This document shows positions 1-12,318 of a stretch of 64,000 bases of DNA, piece by piece; within the stretch, counting starts at the first letter, position 1; every line of letters starts with the position of its first letter. A model generated the notes under the pieces. The model did not search any database. It was not told where the DNA came from and worked only from the letters and a program-made list of their open reading frames with translations. The DNA comes from Adineta steineri (taxonomy: Eukaryota; Rotifera; Eurotatoria; Adinetida; Adinetidae). Position numbers and translations under genes: made by a program. The stretch is taken from positions 471,328-535,327 of the forward strand of contig CAJNOI010000058.1 in NCBI GenBank assembly GCA_905250115.1, given 5' to 3'.

Positions 1-1116
1 CGAACAGGACGAACACGTTTATTACTTACGATAACAATATCCGGAATAAAAAAACAACTTGAATCACGTTTTGAATTAGATGAACTCGCAAAGTTAGAAT
101 CGAAATTCGTGTTTTTTTATTTTTATCAATTATTTTATTTATGCTCATATAGATGTGCAGATTGGCTTAATGTTCAAACATATGATTATCGTGGTTCACG
201 AGACAAAATTGCAGAACATCATAGTGCTTTGATGCCAGCAGCAGGTGCTACAGATGATGATAAAGATTTAAATCAAGTTTGCATTAAGATTTACCATTCT
301 TTTTTACATACAATATTTTGAGATAGGATTCAGCAATTAAATATATTATTAGTACGGGTATTGAACCATCGAAATTATTACTTGGTTTACCAACATTTGG
401 AAAAAAATTTCGTTTAACTAGTGATCTACATGATCTTGGTAGTCCTGCTACAAGTGTAGGCAGTGTACCTTATACAGAAGTAAAAGAATTTCGAAATAAA
501 ATTTTTTTAAAATATTTTCATTTGATTAGCTCTGTCGTAATACAATGTCTGGTTGGCAACGGGTTTTTCTCGATGATCGTAAAGTACCAATTATGATCAA
601 AGGTTAATATTTTCAAAGATTATTATACATAAAAAATAGTTTTGTTTTTGTCGATAGGTGATGAAGTTATTGGTTATGATGATCTTCAAAGTATGGAACT
701 TAAAGTAAATAAAACGAATTTCGTGGAAACATTTAGTTAAATTTTCTAAATAGATTAATTATGCTAAAGAACAACGTCTTGGTGGTATTGTTATATATCC
801 TGTTAATTTTGATGATAGTGCTGGTCAATTATGTAATCAAGGAAAATTTCCTATTGTTTCACTTGTTAAAGAATTAACATCAAATTATACTGTATCATGT
901 TTACCATTAACAACACCACCTTTAAATACAACAACAGCACCAAAAAATCGTACAAAAAATATAACACCAAAATGGAAAATTCCACGTACAGAATATTTAG
1001 GTACTAATTTAGGACTGAATAGACCTCATCGTAGAGTATATAATTCAGCATCTTTAATAAGATCAATTTATATAATTCAATATCTTTTATTTAGCTTTTT
1101 ATTTCTTCTTGTATAA
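1..1116 (+). CDS. GH18 chitinase-like protein, C-terminal part (5' end outside window)
   Basis: Exons read as 1-110, 153-about 285, about 328-478, about 531-605 and onward to the stop at 1114-1116, with short GT-AG introns. The joined protein carries family 18 glycoside hydrolase barrel segments: LNVQTYDYRG (the strand with the conserved Tyr-Asp), LLGLPTFGKKF, and near the end the strand QRLGGIVIYPVNFDD followed by a Cys. The catalytic DxxDxDxE strand would lie upstream of the window, so whether it is an active chitinase or an inactive chitinase-like lectin cannot be judged. After the barrel comes a Thr/Pro/Asn-rich linker with NxT/S sites and a hydrophobic C-terminal tail (YLLFSFLFLLV). The tail suggests a GPI signal or membrane anchor on a secreted protein. 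It runs convergently into the metalloprotease gene, 38 bp away. Confidence 0.78.
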
Positions 1117-1154
1117 ATTTTATTTCAAAAAAAACAAAGAAAAGAAATATTCGA

Positions 1155-4100
1155 TTAAATTAATTTTTTTTCATTTAAAATTACACGCATCTGTTCTTTA
1201 TCTTGTTTGGATAAACATAAATAATTTTCACCTTGAGTTTGAAAACAATATTCAGTTTTTGTATTACAAGGATTATCTAAACATGTTCGACGATATTCAC
1301 ATAATGTACCATAATAAAATTTTGATGTTGAACATAAACATTGATATGTATCATGTTTATTCTTAATACATGTACCATTGTTTCGACATAATTTATATTC
1401 ATCACATTCAGATGTTATATTACATAATGAACAATATTTTGGACACATTTCAGCAAAATATTTATCATTAATCATAGTAGAATATTCTGTACACCAATTC
1501 TTAACATTTTTTTTTAATTTTGAATAATCTTTAATTAATTTCGAACAATCAGCTAAATCAATACATGTATATTTATCAAATGTTTGAGTTTTAACATATT
1601 TTCGAGGTTTTGGTGTGGTTAATTTAGCCTTTTTGGTAGTAAGTTTTCTTGCTGGTTTTGTTACAGACGCTTTTTTTGTTGTCTAAATAAAATATTAATT
1701 AGACAGATTAAAAATTGATTCTCGTAGATATAATCTTTCCATGATATTAGTTTATAACACAAACAATTTCAGAGTTTCTATATCTTAAATATGATGATGT
1801 CTGATATATTTGTTCGTTGTATAGTATTAGTAACAATCGTAGACATAATAACAAAAGAGAGTGGGAGTTAGGGTTAAACTGAAAAAGTACATCACGTGTA
1901 CAAGCAAAACATGTGACAAAACGACAAACTAATATTGATTTGGAAGTACGCATACAAGAAGAAAGGAAGAGAAGGATTAGAAGTGTATCTAAATATAGAA
2001 GAAGAGGAAGAAGAAAGGACATTGCGGACATCTTACTCAAAGATGGATTATTAGATTAAGTATATGCGGAATGTAGAACCTCTGATATTTTTACAATGAA
2101 AAATAAAATTACCGTTGATATTGTAGTAGTAGTAGTCGTCGTCGTTGTAGGAGGTGGTGGTTGACGAGGACATTGACCACAAGTATATGGACATAATTCA
2201 GTAACAGGTACACCATTAACGCTCATATATTTCATTTCACAATACTGTGCAAACATAGAACATCTTGTATGAAGATCACCACATTCAGGTATTAAATGTC
2301 TGAAAGAATAGAAAGTTAATATGAATTATATTAAGTTAAATGAACATTTACTTTTTACATTCTTCACAACAAAGACGACGAAAAGGTAATGTTGAATCAT
2401 AACATAAATATGTTACATTCATACCACGTGTTTTTAATAAATCAAGTGCATCTGCACAAAGCATATTACCCGATGTAAATTTATCCATTAAATTTAACAT
2501 TGGTATAGGTACAAATAAATCTCCATACGGGCAATTAGCTAAATCACTTTCGTTCATTGTTGCATTTGTTGATATACATTGTTTTTGATAACATACATGA
2601 TTTTCACCACATGAAGTACCTATAATATAAAAATACATAAGTTTTTTGAAAGAGAATATTTCGATCAAACCATCAAATGCTCCATCTTGCCAATACATAT
2701 AATCATCTTCCGGTGCTTTAAAACATCTTAATTGATTACAAATATTTTCTTCATATAATGAATAATTTTTACTATTATATGTAACAGAAACAAATGGAAG
2801 TGCTTTTGGTCCATATTGTAATTGACATTGTTGATGAACATTAACTATTTGTCCTAAATTCATTGATATAATATTTCGTATTTTCTCTAAATTTGTATCA
2901 TTTCTTGTACTAATTATTTCATTTTTCCAACATGTTGTTGTTGTATTATCAGCAAAATGATTTAATTGTGCTATTGAACATTCAGAAAAATATGGTAATT
3001 GACGACGATCAACTGTATTCATATTTTTAGGTGACATTATATATCGAAAACGTGGATCATTACATTGATTTTCAATTTCATCATGATCCAGACCAAGATT
3101 ATGACCAAGTTCATGTGTAACTGTTATTGTAACAGAAAATGCATTTAAATCTTCTTGAACAATTGAATATTTATATTGTGGTAAACATGTACCTAAAACA
3201 TAAGCTGAACCAGCTCCATCAATAAGATCTAAACGTGTAAATGTTATAACATGATCAGCTTCATTATTAAAAAATCGTGTATCAAATTTATCTGATATAT
3301 AAGCATGATGTAATGATTTAAGAAGATTCATACTAATATTAGGTCGTAAATGTACATTATTAGGTGATTTTCGATAAGCATTTGTTATTGATGATATATT
3401 TTTAAATGATTCCCATGGAAGACGATGTTTATCAGTAGCAAAAATAATTTTTGATAAACGTATATGAACATCAAGTGTTTCATGTAATAATGATTGTCGA
3501 TAGAGTTGTTCAACACCCATAAAAATATGAATATAATATAATTTAAGTATTTCAATAGTTTCTAATTCGGTTTTATTTAATAATGCTCGAAGATCATTGG
3601 TGATAAGACTATCAATAACAGCTACTATTTCGAGATATAAATGACGAGTTTTTTCAGGTATAGGTCTTGGAGTTGTAGTCGTTGTTGTAAAATTCATTAT
3701 TATTTCAGTATCATTTTCAGCTGAAGGTATTGTTATATTTTCCATTGTATCAGGTAAAGAAACTGATGGAAGTGTAGATGTACCCATACTTTCAGATGCT
3801 GGTACCCGTGTTTCATTTACAAGTGTATCAATAGTTGTCATTTCTGTTTCATCGATTTCACGTCGTTGACGATTATTATTATTATTCCATTTAATAGTAA
3901 CATATGCATGTTCAATAATTGAATTTTGAGATCTAACAATATAAGCAGAATTTAATGCTCGTTTTCTTCTTATTTGTGATATTGACATCGGTGGAGAGAT
4001 ATCATAAAATAATCCATCTGATGTTTGTATCATAGCATATAATTGGTTCGAATTCGAATTGTCATTATTAACTACAGTAGCGAAACCGAATAGATTCTCA

Positions 4101-4345
4101 TCCGATTCTACATGATAGTTTTGAATAGGTGTTGTGTCTGATGAATTAAGAAGTGTAGGATTCTCAGTATCATCGAGTATAATTGTAGATGGTAGATGAT
4201 AATTATTAGTTGATTTTGGTACTTCAACAAATCGAAATTCATTATCAATACCGTCTATATTTAATGATAAATCAAATGATGATGATTCATTGGAAGTTAT
4301 TAAGTTGGAGCTGATTAATAAAAATAACAGTAAAACTAACGGCAT
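1155..4345 (-). CDS. Secreted ADAM/reprolysin-type zinc metalloprotease with two ShK domains and an EGF-like C-terminus
   Basis: Three exons on the minus strand: 2352-4345, 2113-2299 and 1155-1682. They join in frame to 902 aa. Residues 1-19 form a signal peptide (MPLVLLLFLLISSN). A prodomain follows and ends near a furin-like RQRR. The catalytic domain starts around HLYLEIVAVID and holds the zinc site HELGHNLGLDHD at about residues 411-422, with a downstream IMSP Met-turn. That is the metzincin M12B pattern. A Cys-rich region of ADAMTS type follows. Exon 2 gives a ShK-like six-Cys module ending CPYTCGQC and a poly-Thr linker. Exon 3 gives a Lys/Thr linker, a second ShK module ending CPKYCSLC, and an EGF-like module. 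No transmembrane helix is visible, so the protein is probably secreted and acts on extracellular matrix or surface proteins. Intron 2 (about 430 bp) is long for this window. Exact ADAM or ADAMTS orthology is uncertain. Confidence 0.82.
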
Positions 4346-4707
4346 ATTACTCGAGTTCTAATGACGCAAGATAAATGGATACGTACTTATAGGGTAAAAT
4401 ATTTATTACATAATACAAAACATTTCTATTTGATCGTCCTTTTTTTTTTGCTTTATATGTATCATCAGGTGTTGACAGGTTTGACATTTTCCGTATATGG
4501 ATACCCATTATGTTATACAGAATAATCATCGTATCTATTCTTGTTCTTATCATATGCAAACATACATACAGTACAATGATGTAATCCGATTTAGGAATGT
4601 CATGGACATTTTTTTTTGCTTTTATTACATACAAAACAAAATATTCTAATTACAAAAAATAACATTAAAATTCCATTTTTTTCTTCTCTTTTTTATTCAC
4701 AAATATT
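4346..4707. other. Intergenic, no gene seen
   Basis: AT-rich spacer between the start of the metalloprotease and the stop of the four-helix membrane protein gene, both on the minus strand. It should hold the metalloprotease promoter and the 3' UTR of its neighbour. I see no conserved coding or RNA signal. Confidence 0.5.
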
Positions 4708-5545
4708 TCATTGTGCTCGATAATACGAATGATCATTTGAATTCGCATCACCAGTCAAGCATCGAACAATTATTATGCCAACAAGCTATCAAATCAAATA
4801 AACGAGAAAAAAACATTTATTCTTTCATATTCACATATATTATTTCAACTTACCAAGGTCAAGCTCATGAATAAAGCTAGTCCACCATTCATTCCCAGCA
4901 TAAATTTTTGTTCAGCATACTAAATTTAAACATTAACGTTTTAATTTTCCATACTAATATATTACATTATCTATATACTTACACTTCCAGTATTCTCATT
5001 TGTACCACTTGACTGTCGCACCAATCCATCTACTTGTGCTATAAAATTTCATAGAACAAATAATATTATGAAAATAATTATCACTTACATGCAAATATGA
5101 TGCCGAGAATACCAACAACGCTTACAATAATCATTACCAACCATAGACATACTGCAAACTATAATAAATAAACAAGAAAGACATACTTTATCGATAATAA
5201 TAATTATTTTGTTGTATTTACTATTCTTAATAATACTAATCGCAAAGTAAAAAATGCAATAAGACCAAGAATACTCATTACTATACCCAATGCTCCAATA
5301 ATAAGAAGAAGAATACCAAAAGCTAATTCCCGACGATGAATTTCACTAGAAAAGCTAAGTACATTTTGAAGACGTCGACTGGTCAAATGCCATGCACCAA
5401 GTATAACAAATGCAACTGCTTCAACAACAAGATGAAAAACAAATAAAAGTGAACCTAAAATAATACACCAATGTAATGGTCGTTCACGAATATGTGTTTT
5501 TGTTGTATATTGATGTAGACGAGATGATTCAGATTGATTATGCAT
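4708..5545 (-). CDS. Small four-transmembrane protein, function unknown
   Basis: Five exons on the minus strand: 5222-5545, 5089-5158, 4983-5038, 4854-4919 and 4708-4785. They join in phase to 197 aa. A basic, polar N-terminus (about 25 aa) is followed by four hydrophobic stretches: CIILGSLLFVFHLVVEAVAF, LAFGILLLIIGALGIVMSIL, a third around VCLWLVMIIVSVVGILGIIF, and a last one around MNGGLALFMSLTLLVGIIIV. A polar loop (about residues 130-150) separates the last two. The layout resembles MARVEL, tetraspanin or MS4A-like four-helix proteins, but I see no CCG motif and no diagnostic Cys pattern, so I assign no family. The start is the first ATG of a long open exon. The 5' flank is purine-rich (about 5631-5665). 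Confidence 0.7.
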
Positions 5546-7601
5546 TTGTTGTTGTTGTTGTTAGTATTGAGATTAAGATTGAACTAGTGATTAGGAGAGT
5601 TGTTCTGCAAATGAAAGTGAGTGATGAAGAATAAATGAGATAAAAAAGAAAAGAGAAAGGAAGGAGCTTATAGAAATAAGAGGTCTTCAGTGATGGAATG
5701 AATAATGATGTCGTGACAGAAGGAATAAGAATATATATACTTCAGACGTTTTCTTCTTTCTGTCTATGTCGGATTTCAGTGTAATATGTGAGCAGGTATA
5801 TAAATTGGTTGAATGCATTGTCATTTATTGAAATGAAAAAGAAACGATATAATCATGTTGAAGAAGAGATGTTCCAAAAACATTCTATATTTGATTGCAA
5901 CTAATTAGTTTGACATTTTATATCTGATGTGAAATAAAAGAAATAAAGTATTATTGTATATATTGGGATGTATATCTAATGACAAATAAGATATCATACA
6001 CTGTTCTAATTATAACGTATTGAAATAATCTATTTTTAATATAAATATGAACGTTACACTAATTTTTCAATGACTAACTATATTATACAAGAAATAAAAT
6101 GAATCCAAAAGTATTTATCAACATTCGAAAACTCATCTCTGCACTTAAATTTTTATTTCATTAATATATAGCTGTAAGATTGTATTTTACATGATTCTAT
6201 TATATTCGATTTTTTCCATTTTTTAGCAAAGATGTAGCTATGGCTTGTCTGCAAAGACATATTCATCTGTTTTCATCCAACAACAGGATCTGTCAAGTGC
6301 AAAACTTGTCAGTGGTTGCAAATAATTGTTTGTTTCTATCATATGTCTGTAATCATAACAACTTCTAATTGTTGAGTATTAAACATGAAGATTACTATTA
6401 AAAGTACCATTGTTTAAAATTACAAAATTATGTTTTACTTTCTGTACAAAGACATTGTCCGAGCGAATATTAAGAAAAGAAATTAAAAATATCTTATTAA
6501 TAGCAAATATTTTATTGGAAAAATGACAAATAAGTTATAGTGCTTGATATTTGTATCATTAAACAATTTATAAATGATATATTCTTTGGCTGATTTACTA
6601 GATTATGAATTTAATAATTTTTCGAACGATAAATCACATCTTGATTTCTAAAATTGAATAATATCATCTATACTCAATTTATTCATGTCTCCACCATTAA
6701 CAGCCATATATAAATGGCTACTCAAATTTCATTGATGAATACGTGAGTGACGTTATTAAAGTTCACGTAGTATATACTATGCTAATTAGATTTCTCACCA
6801 TTATGTTAGTCAGTTCGTATCTATTGAAAACTATTAATAATGTCTAAAGTGCTAATTGAGTACCACAGTATGTTCGTGTAGTTGATTAAACTTTAAATAT
6901 AGCAGCAGACAAAATCTTTCTAAGTATTCATTTCTCTATAAAATATCGATAATAATCATAAATATGGTACCATTAAATCGAAATGTAGTCATAAGAATAA
7001 GTGGAATTTATTATGAATAACTAACAGAATTACTTAGGTAAATAATTGATAAAGAACTTTAAACACTTATTTCTGTTTGTCTAACAAAAGTCGCATAATG
7101 ATCAATAGCAATTTTTAGATATTTCTTCGCATTAAACAAAGATTTACTTGATAAAAGTACATTTAATATAAACCTTCTCATTTTTGAAAGAATTGATGAT
7201 GACTTAAAAATAAATAATCTTTAAATTCTATAGTATCAAAGTAGAAAAAGTAACATTTATTCAACGAAAACAAAAAGTAGCACAAATGTAGCCAAAAATG
7301 TTTCATACAAATGGCTATCATTATAAAATATATATCTACATTTAACATCTACTTGAAATAATCTATCAAATCACAATGATTCACACAATTATACTGTCAA
7401 ATATATATATAAAAAAAAAGATTGAACACAGTAAATAATCACAATACGAAAGAAATTGTCATTTCAAAAACAAAAAGAAAATAGTCTAAAATAAGAAGAT
7501 GATCATAAAAAGCACATAAATATTTATATATATAATTCAGATCTGATTGCAGTGGAACAAAAGAGTAGCAAACAAATAATATATACACATCTATTTTATC
7601 A
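5546..7601. other. Intergenic, about 2 kb, no gene seen
   Basis: Very AT-rich. The open frames are short, low in complexity and broken. The frame at 7439-7666 on the minus strand is the 3' end of contactin read in the wrong frame. The proximal part (5546-5800) should include the promoter of the membrane protein gene. No tRNA-like, repeat or coding signature was recognised. Confidence 0.45.
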
Positions 7602-10600
7602 TTATAAATAGTACAAATTGAGTAAAATAAACAATAAGATGAAAGATGGATATGGATGAAAGGCATTATTATGATAGAGTAAACTTGTATCAGGATTATA
7701 AACTATAGAATATAAAAATATGAAAATTTTTCTATAAGAAAAAAAGTAAACTTACGTATCAATAGACGTCCTTGGTCATCTAAAATAAAAAGATAAATTT
7801 AAAAAATAGACAAAATTAAAGATTGAACCCTACCAAATCGAAATTCTTTTTCTGGTGATGAATATTTTCCTTCACCACCAAGAGACCATGCTTGTACACG
7901 TAGTTTATAATTACGATTTTTGAATAAATTATCAATAATTAATTTATATTTTGAACCATCAACATAATAAATTGTTGCATTACGAATTGATTGGTAATGT
8001 TCCCAAACTTTAACCTAAATAATAAAATTTTTTTTATTTCTGAAAACCAATTCAATTCTTTTTACCATATATCCTTCCAACGGTTCTTCTTCTGCTGATG
8101 TCCATATACCACGCCATTCAACTTCAATTTTATACGTATAAATATCACTAAATAATTGAACACGTTTATCTCTTTCTCGAGTTGGTTGTCGGATAGATAT
8201 ATATTGTGGTGGAAGAAGTGGTGGTAAACGAAATGTTCGATGTGTAAAATAACTACTTTCAGGACTATCACCAAATTGTGTATAAACAGAAACACGAACA
8301 GCATATTCCGTATTTGCTTCAAGACCAATTATAATAGCACGAGAACGTTGACCTGGAAAACGACGTTCCCAATAATTTGTAAGTTCATCAAGACCTTTAC
8401 GCCAATATCGAACGTTATAACCTAAAAATATTCAAAATATAGAATATATTTTTAGTGTTTTATTTAACAATACCAAGTAAACGACCACGTAAAACAGCAT
8501 AATCATTTTCATCAATCATATCCCAAGTTACAGTCATTGCTGTACTATTATATGGACTACATTTAACATTAAGAACTTGACGTGCTGGACGATCTTCAGC
8601 TGAACGAATTGTAACATTACCTGACACAGGTCCTTCACCAAGAAGATTTACAGCAGAAATACGAACATTATATGGATAAAAATACATTTTATCGGCACTA
8701 TTTTATACGAAAAAAAACAAAAATATCATTAATTTTTCATAGAAAAAAACAAATTTATTCTTACAGATGAGTTATAAAGAAGTTTCGAAGTGGATCAAGT
8801 ACGTTAAAAATTTGTTGTCGATTTTCTCCTTGTTTTTGTACATAAATTCGATACGTTAGATCAGGTCCGTTCCAGAAATCCATTGGTAATGGATCCCAAA
8901 CAACTCTTAAATCTCCTATTTTTCCACCACCACCACCTAATCGTGCTGGTGCCATACCTGGAATATCTGGTTGTGTAACACATGGTGAAGAGATTTCAGA
9001 TAATTCACCGGAACCATACATATTTGTTCCTAATATACGAAAACGATAATCTGTAAATGCTGATAAACCAGTTAATGTCATTGAAATAAATTTATTTGCT
9101 GGTAATGGAATACTATAATTTCCATGCCATACCCACCATGAACGATGATTAGTTAATGATTCAATTGTATAATGTAATATAGGTGCACCATGTTCATTGC
9201 CAACAATCCATGATAATGTAACTTGACGTTGAAATGGTTGTGTACAACGTACACCAGCTAATGGACCTGGTGGTCCAAAGACATTTAATTGATAAGATGA
9301 ACTTTGTTCATCAACTGTTGTTTGAGCTACACATGTATAACGACCAGCATTACTATATTGAGCTTGTACAATACGTAAATCACCGGGACGATCAGGATTA
9401 TCTTGTCGAAAACGTTTATTATCAATAGTTAAAATTTCATTATTGAAACGCCAATAGAATGTTAAATCCATTTGAGTCATTGATCGAGCATCACATGGTA
9501 TTATTATCGTTTGATTAAGTAGAACATCACGCCCACCTGGTGTTGAAATTATTGTTGTACCTTCGGGCATTACATAAACATATGTACTTTGTTGTGCAAT
9601 ACCATATACGTTTGTTGCCATACATGTATAATTACCTTATATATATATACACACATATAAAAACGATTCTTATATAATCAGTCTCAACATTTACAATAGT
9701 CATAAAACTCACTTGAGGTGTTTTATAGCTTTGAAAAAAACCGCATATTTTTCTTCTTATATCGAATCTAATTTTATGGCTCTTTTTTTTAAGAATTGTA
9801 TTCTTACCTGCATCTGTTAATTGTATATTTGTAAAAACTAAGTTTCCATTAGGAAAAATTTGTGCATTCGTTCCAAGATTTACTGGCAGATTATCTTTAA
9901 ACCATTGTATTTGTGGTTGAGGTGCACCTTCCGGATGACAAATAATTGTGACTAAACCACCAACAGTTGATCTTAATGTTGATATCATTGTATGTTTACC
10001 AAATGTTGGTGCTAATGTAATAACACGTACTTCAGCTGCACTAAAACGTTGTACATTATTTTGTGTATTTGTTGCTGCACATTGATAAATACCATTATCA
10101 AATGGTTGAACATTCATAATCATTAAAAGATTATTATTTATTGTTAATCGTTGTTGTTGTACTAATGTTAAACGTTCCCAAAATATTTCTGTTCCATTTA
10201 TAAACCATGAATAACGTAATTGATCTAATTCACTTGGATATGCTTCACAATACAATTGTAAAACAGAACCAACATCAAGTATTTGATCTTCAAGTGGTAC
10301 AACAAAAATAGGATCAATTTGTACAAGTAATGAAACAGATTGAGAAACAACTGAACGTGTATTTGATGCTTCACAACGATATAAACCCTGATCATCTTGT
10401 TGTAAATTAGGTATAATTAATTCACGATTAAAATTAATTAAAATAGCTTTTGATTGTAATGGAAGTAAATTTCCAGATTCATCTTCACGAAACCATTGAT
10501 AAGTTGGAACAGGATAACCTTCAGCAATACATTCAATTGATGCATTTTCACCCAATTTAGGTAAACGTGTTGTAGGAAAAACATGTGGAAAATTAGGAAA

Positions 10601-12318
10601 TATACGTGGACTACGTTCTTGTCCAAATGTTGAACGCACATCTAATTCTGTACCTTCACTTGTTTGAGATGGTAAATAACGAAGTCGAGTATTTTCTGAT
10701 TGAACAGCACAATAATATTTTCCTGAGTCACCATCAGTTACACGAGAAAAATATAAATTTCCATTTCGAGAAATAAAACGTTCGGCTGATTGTTGAACTT
10801 TTTGATTGATTGCACCTTTAAACCACGCATAATTAAGCTTAAAAAAAATCAGAATTAATTTTTAGAGAAAAACGAAATCTAAATAATATACATCTCCTGT
10901 ATTTGTATTTTTATATAGACAATCAATAATAGCATCACGATGACCTTCAGCAATTACTTTTGGTCGTTCACGTTTTTCAAACTGACCCAATGCTAAATAT
11001 CAATTTTTCATTTTTTATTTTTCATATTAATATATACGTACTTATTTCACGTAAATAAACTCGATTACTAATAGCTGTACCAAAAATATTACTTGCTTTA
11101 CAAAAATATGTTCCACTATCTTCATTTGCTGGATTATTAATCTAAATAAGACAAACATAAATATTTCCTCATGTATAAAAAATAATTTAAATATTTTTTA
11201 CCATTAAATTACCACCATGTTGAAAATAGCGTGGATCATTTAAATTAACGAAAACAGCTTCAGATATAATACCAGTTGTCATTCGAAACCAACTAAAATA
11301 AAATAGGTCATTACATTTTGAATGATCCTATTATTCACATACTAATAATCAGCAACTGGATATGCATCAGCTCGACATGTTAATGTAACGACAATAGCTA
11401 GAGATAATTTACTAATACCAAATGTACTTCCACTACCAAGTGTAATTTGATCTATTCGTCCGAATTCTTGATCTCGTGGTTGTTCATAAAATTTCGGTGC
11501 ACGAGGAACAAAACGTTGTTCAATATTTGATGGAAGACCATATTCTAAATGATTTTAAAACTACTATAAAACATTTCAATTCAATAATAATCATACCAAT
11601 CCCTCTATAATTATCTAAAATACCATATGTCTCTCGAATAGGTACTTCACAAACATATGGTACAGTTTCCGCTGATGTTACGTCATGTGGTAACCAACCC
11701 CATTGACTACCTATCAGAATAAAATAAAATAATTAGTCAAAAAAAAAATAAAAAATCCTTTTACTTTGATAAGCATAAAAGAGAAAGGATCGTAATTGTT
11801 GTTCTATTTCAGTATTTGGTAACCAGCCTTGATTAAATTGAAAATTTAATATACCAGTTCTTTTTATCCATTGCCAAAAGGGTCCATTACGTCTACCACT
11901 TGTAAGCCAATGTTGTGCAGATGGATCATTTGCATTTAACCAATCTTGTATGAATAAATGTTCAGAAAGGGATTCAACACTCAAAAGATCCGCCTATCGA
12001 ATTAACATATATATATGCAAGATGAATAAAAAAAAATCGAAATCTATCAAACCAACCGGACAGCGAGCAGCAGCACCGTCATAGGTTTCTTTTGGAAAAC
12101 GAATAAAACGATAGCATGAAGCTGTGCCAATAAATTCTTGCCAGCCATGCGGACAATCTTTTTATGTGACGAAAAAAAATCACAATATTTCAAAGCAATT
12201 ACAACATGCATGAAGCATTTTAGCAAAATAATCAGCATTTTTATCACTTACCTAGTATTTGTCCTAAGGTATGAGACACAATACAAACAGTTAACAAAGA
12301 GATGACATTAAAAAACAT
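7602..12318 (-). CDS. Cont: Contactin: C-type lectin domain, six Ig, four FN3, GPI anchor
   Basis: About 15 exons on the minus strand, roughly 1,270 aa. Exon 1 (12252-12318) encodes a signal peptide (MFFNVISLLTVCIVS). Exons near 12156-11594 encode a C-type lectin domain starting CPHGWQEFIG with the fold motif WLTSGRRNG. Six Ig domains follow, each with Cys pairs and a D-x-G-x-Y-x-C motif (DSGTYFC, DSGKYYC, DQGLYRC, DNGIYQC and others). Four FN3 domains follow, beginning GPPGPLAGV. The last exons, 7757-7780 and 7602 to about 7694, end in NNAFHPYPSFILLFILL, a typical GPI-attachment signal. Contactins are neural and glial adhesion proteins that form axoglial and septate junctions. The N-terminal lectin domain matches the arthropod form; vertebrate contactins lack it. 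An acceptor-like TTTCAG lies directly before the start ATG. Exon ends inside the gene are read by eye and may be off by a few bases. Confidence 0.88.

Noticed and set aside
1747..2040. 97-aa open frame on the minus strand
   Set aside because: It lies inside the intron that joins the two ShK-coding exons in phase; composition is Leu/Ser-rich noise.
4347..4634. 95-aa minus-strand open frame
   Set aside because: Low-complexity read-through of AT-rich spacer with no domain and no splice context.
8240..8425. Plus-strand open frames within contactin (also 9234-9428)
   Set aside because: Antisense shadows of FN3/Ig exons with no coding signature of their own.
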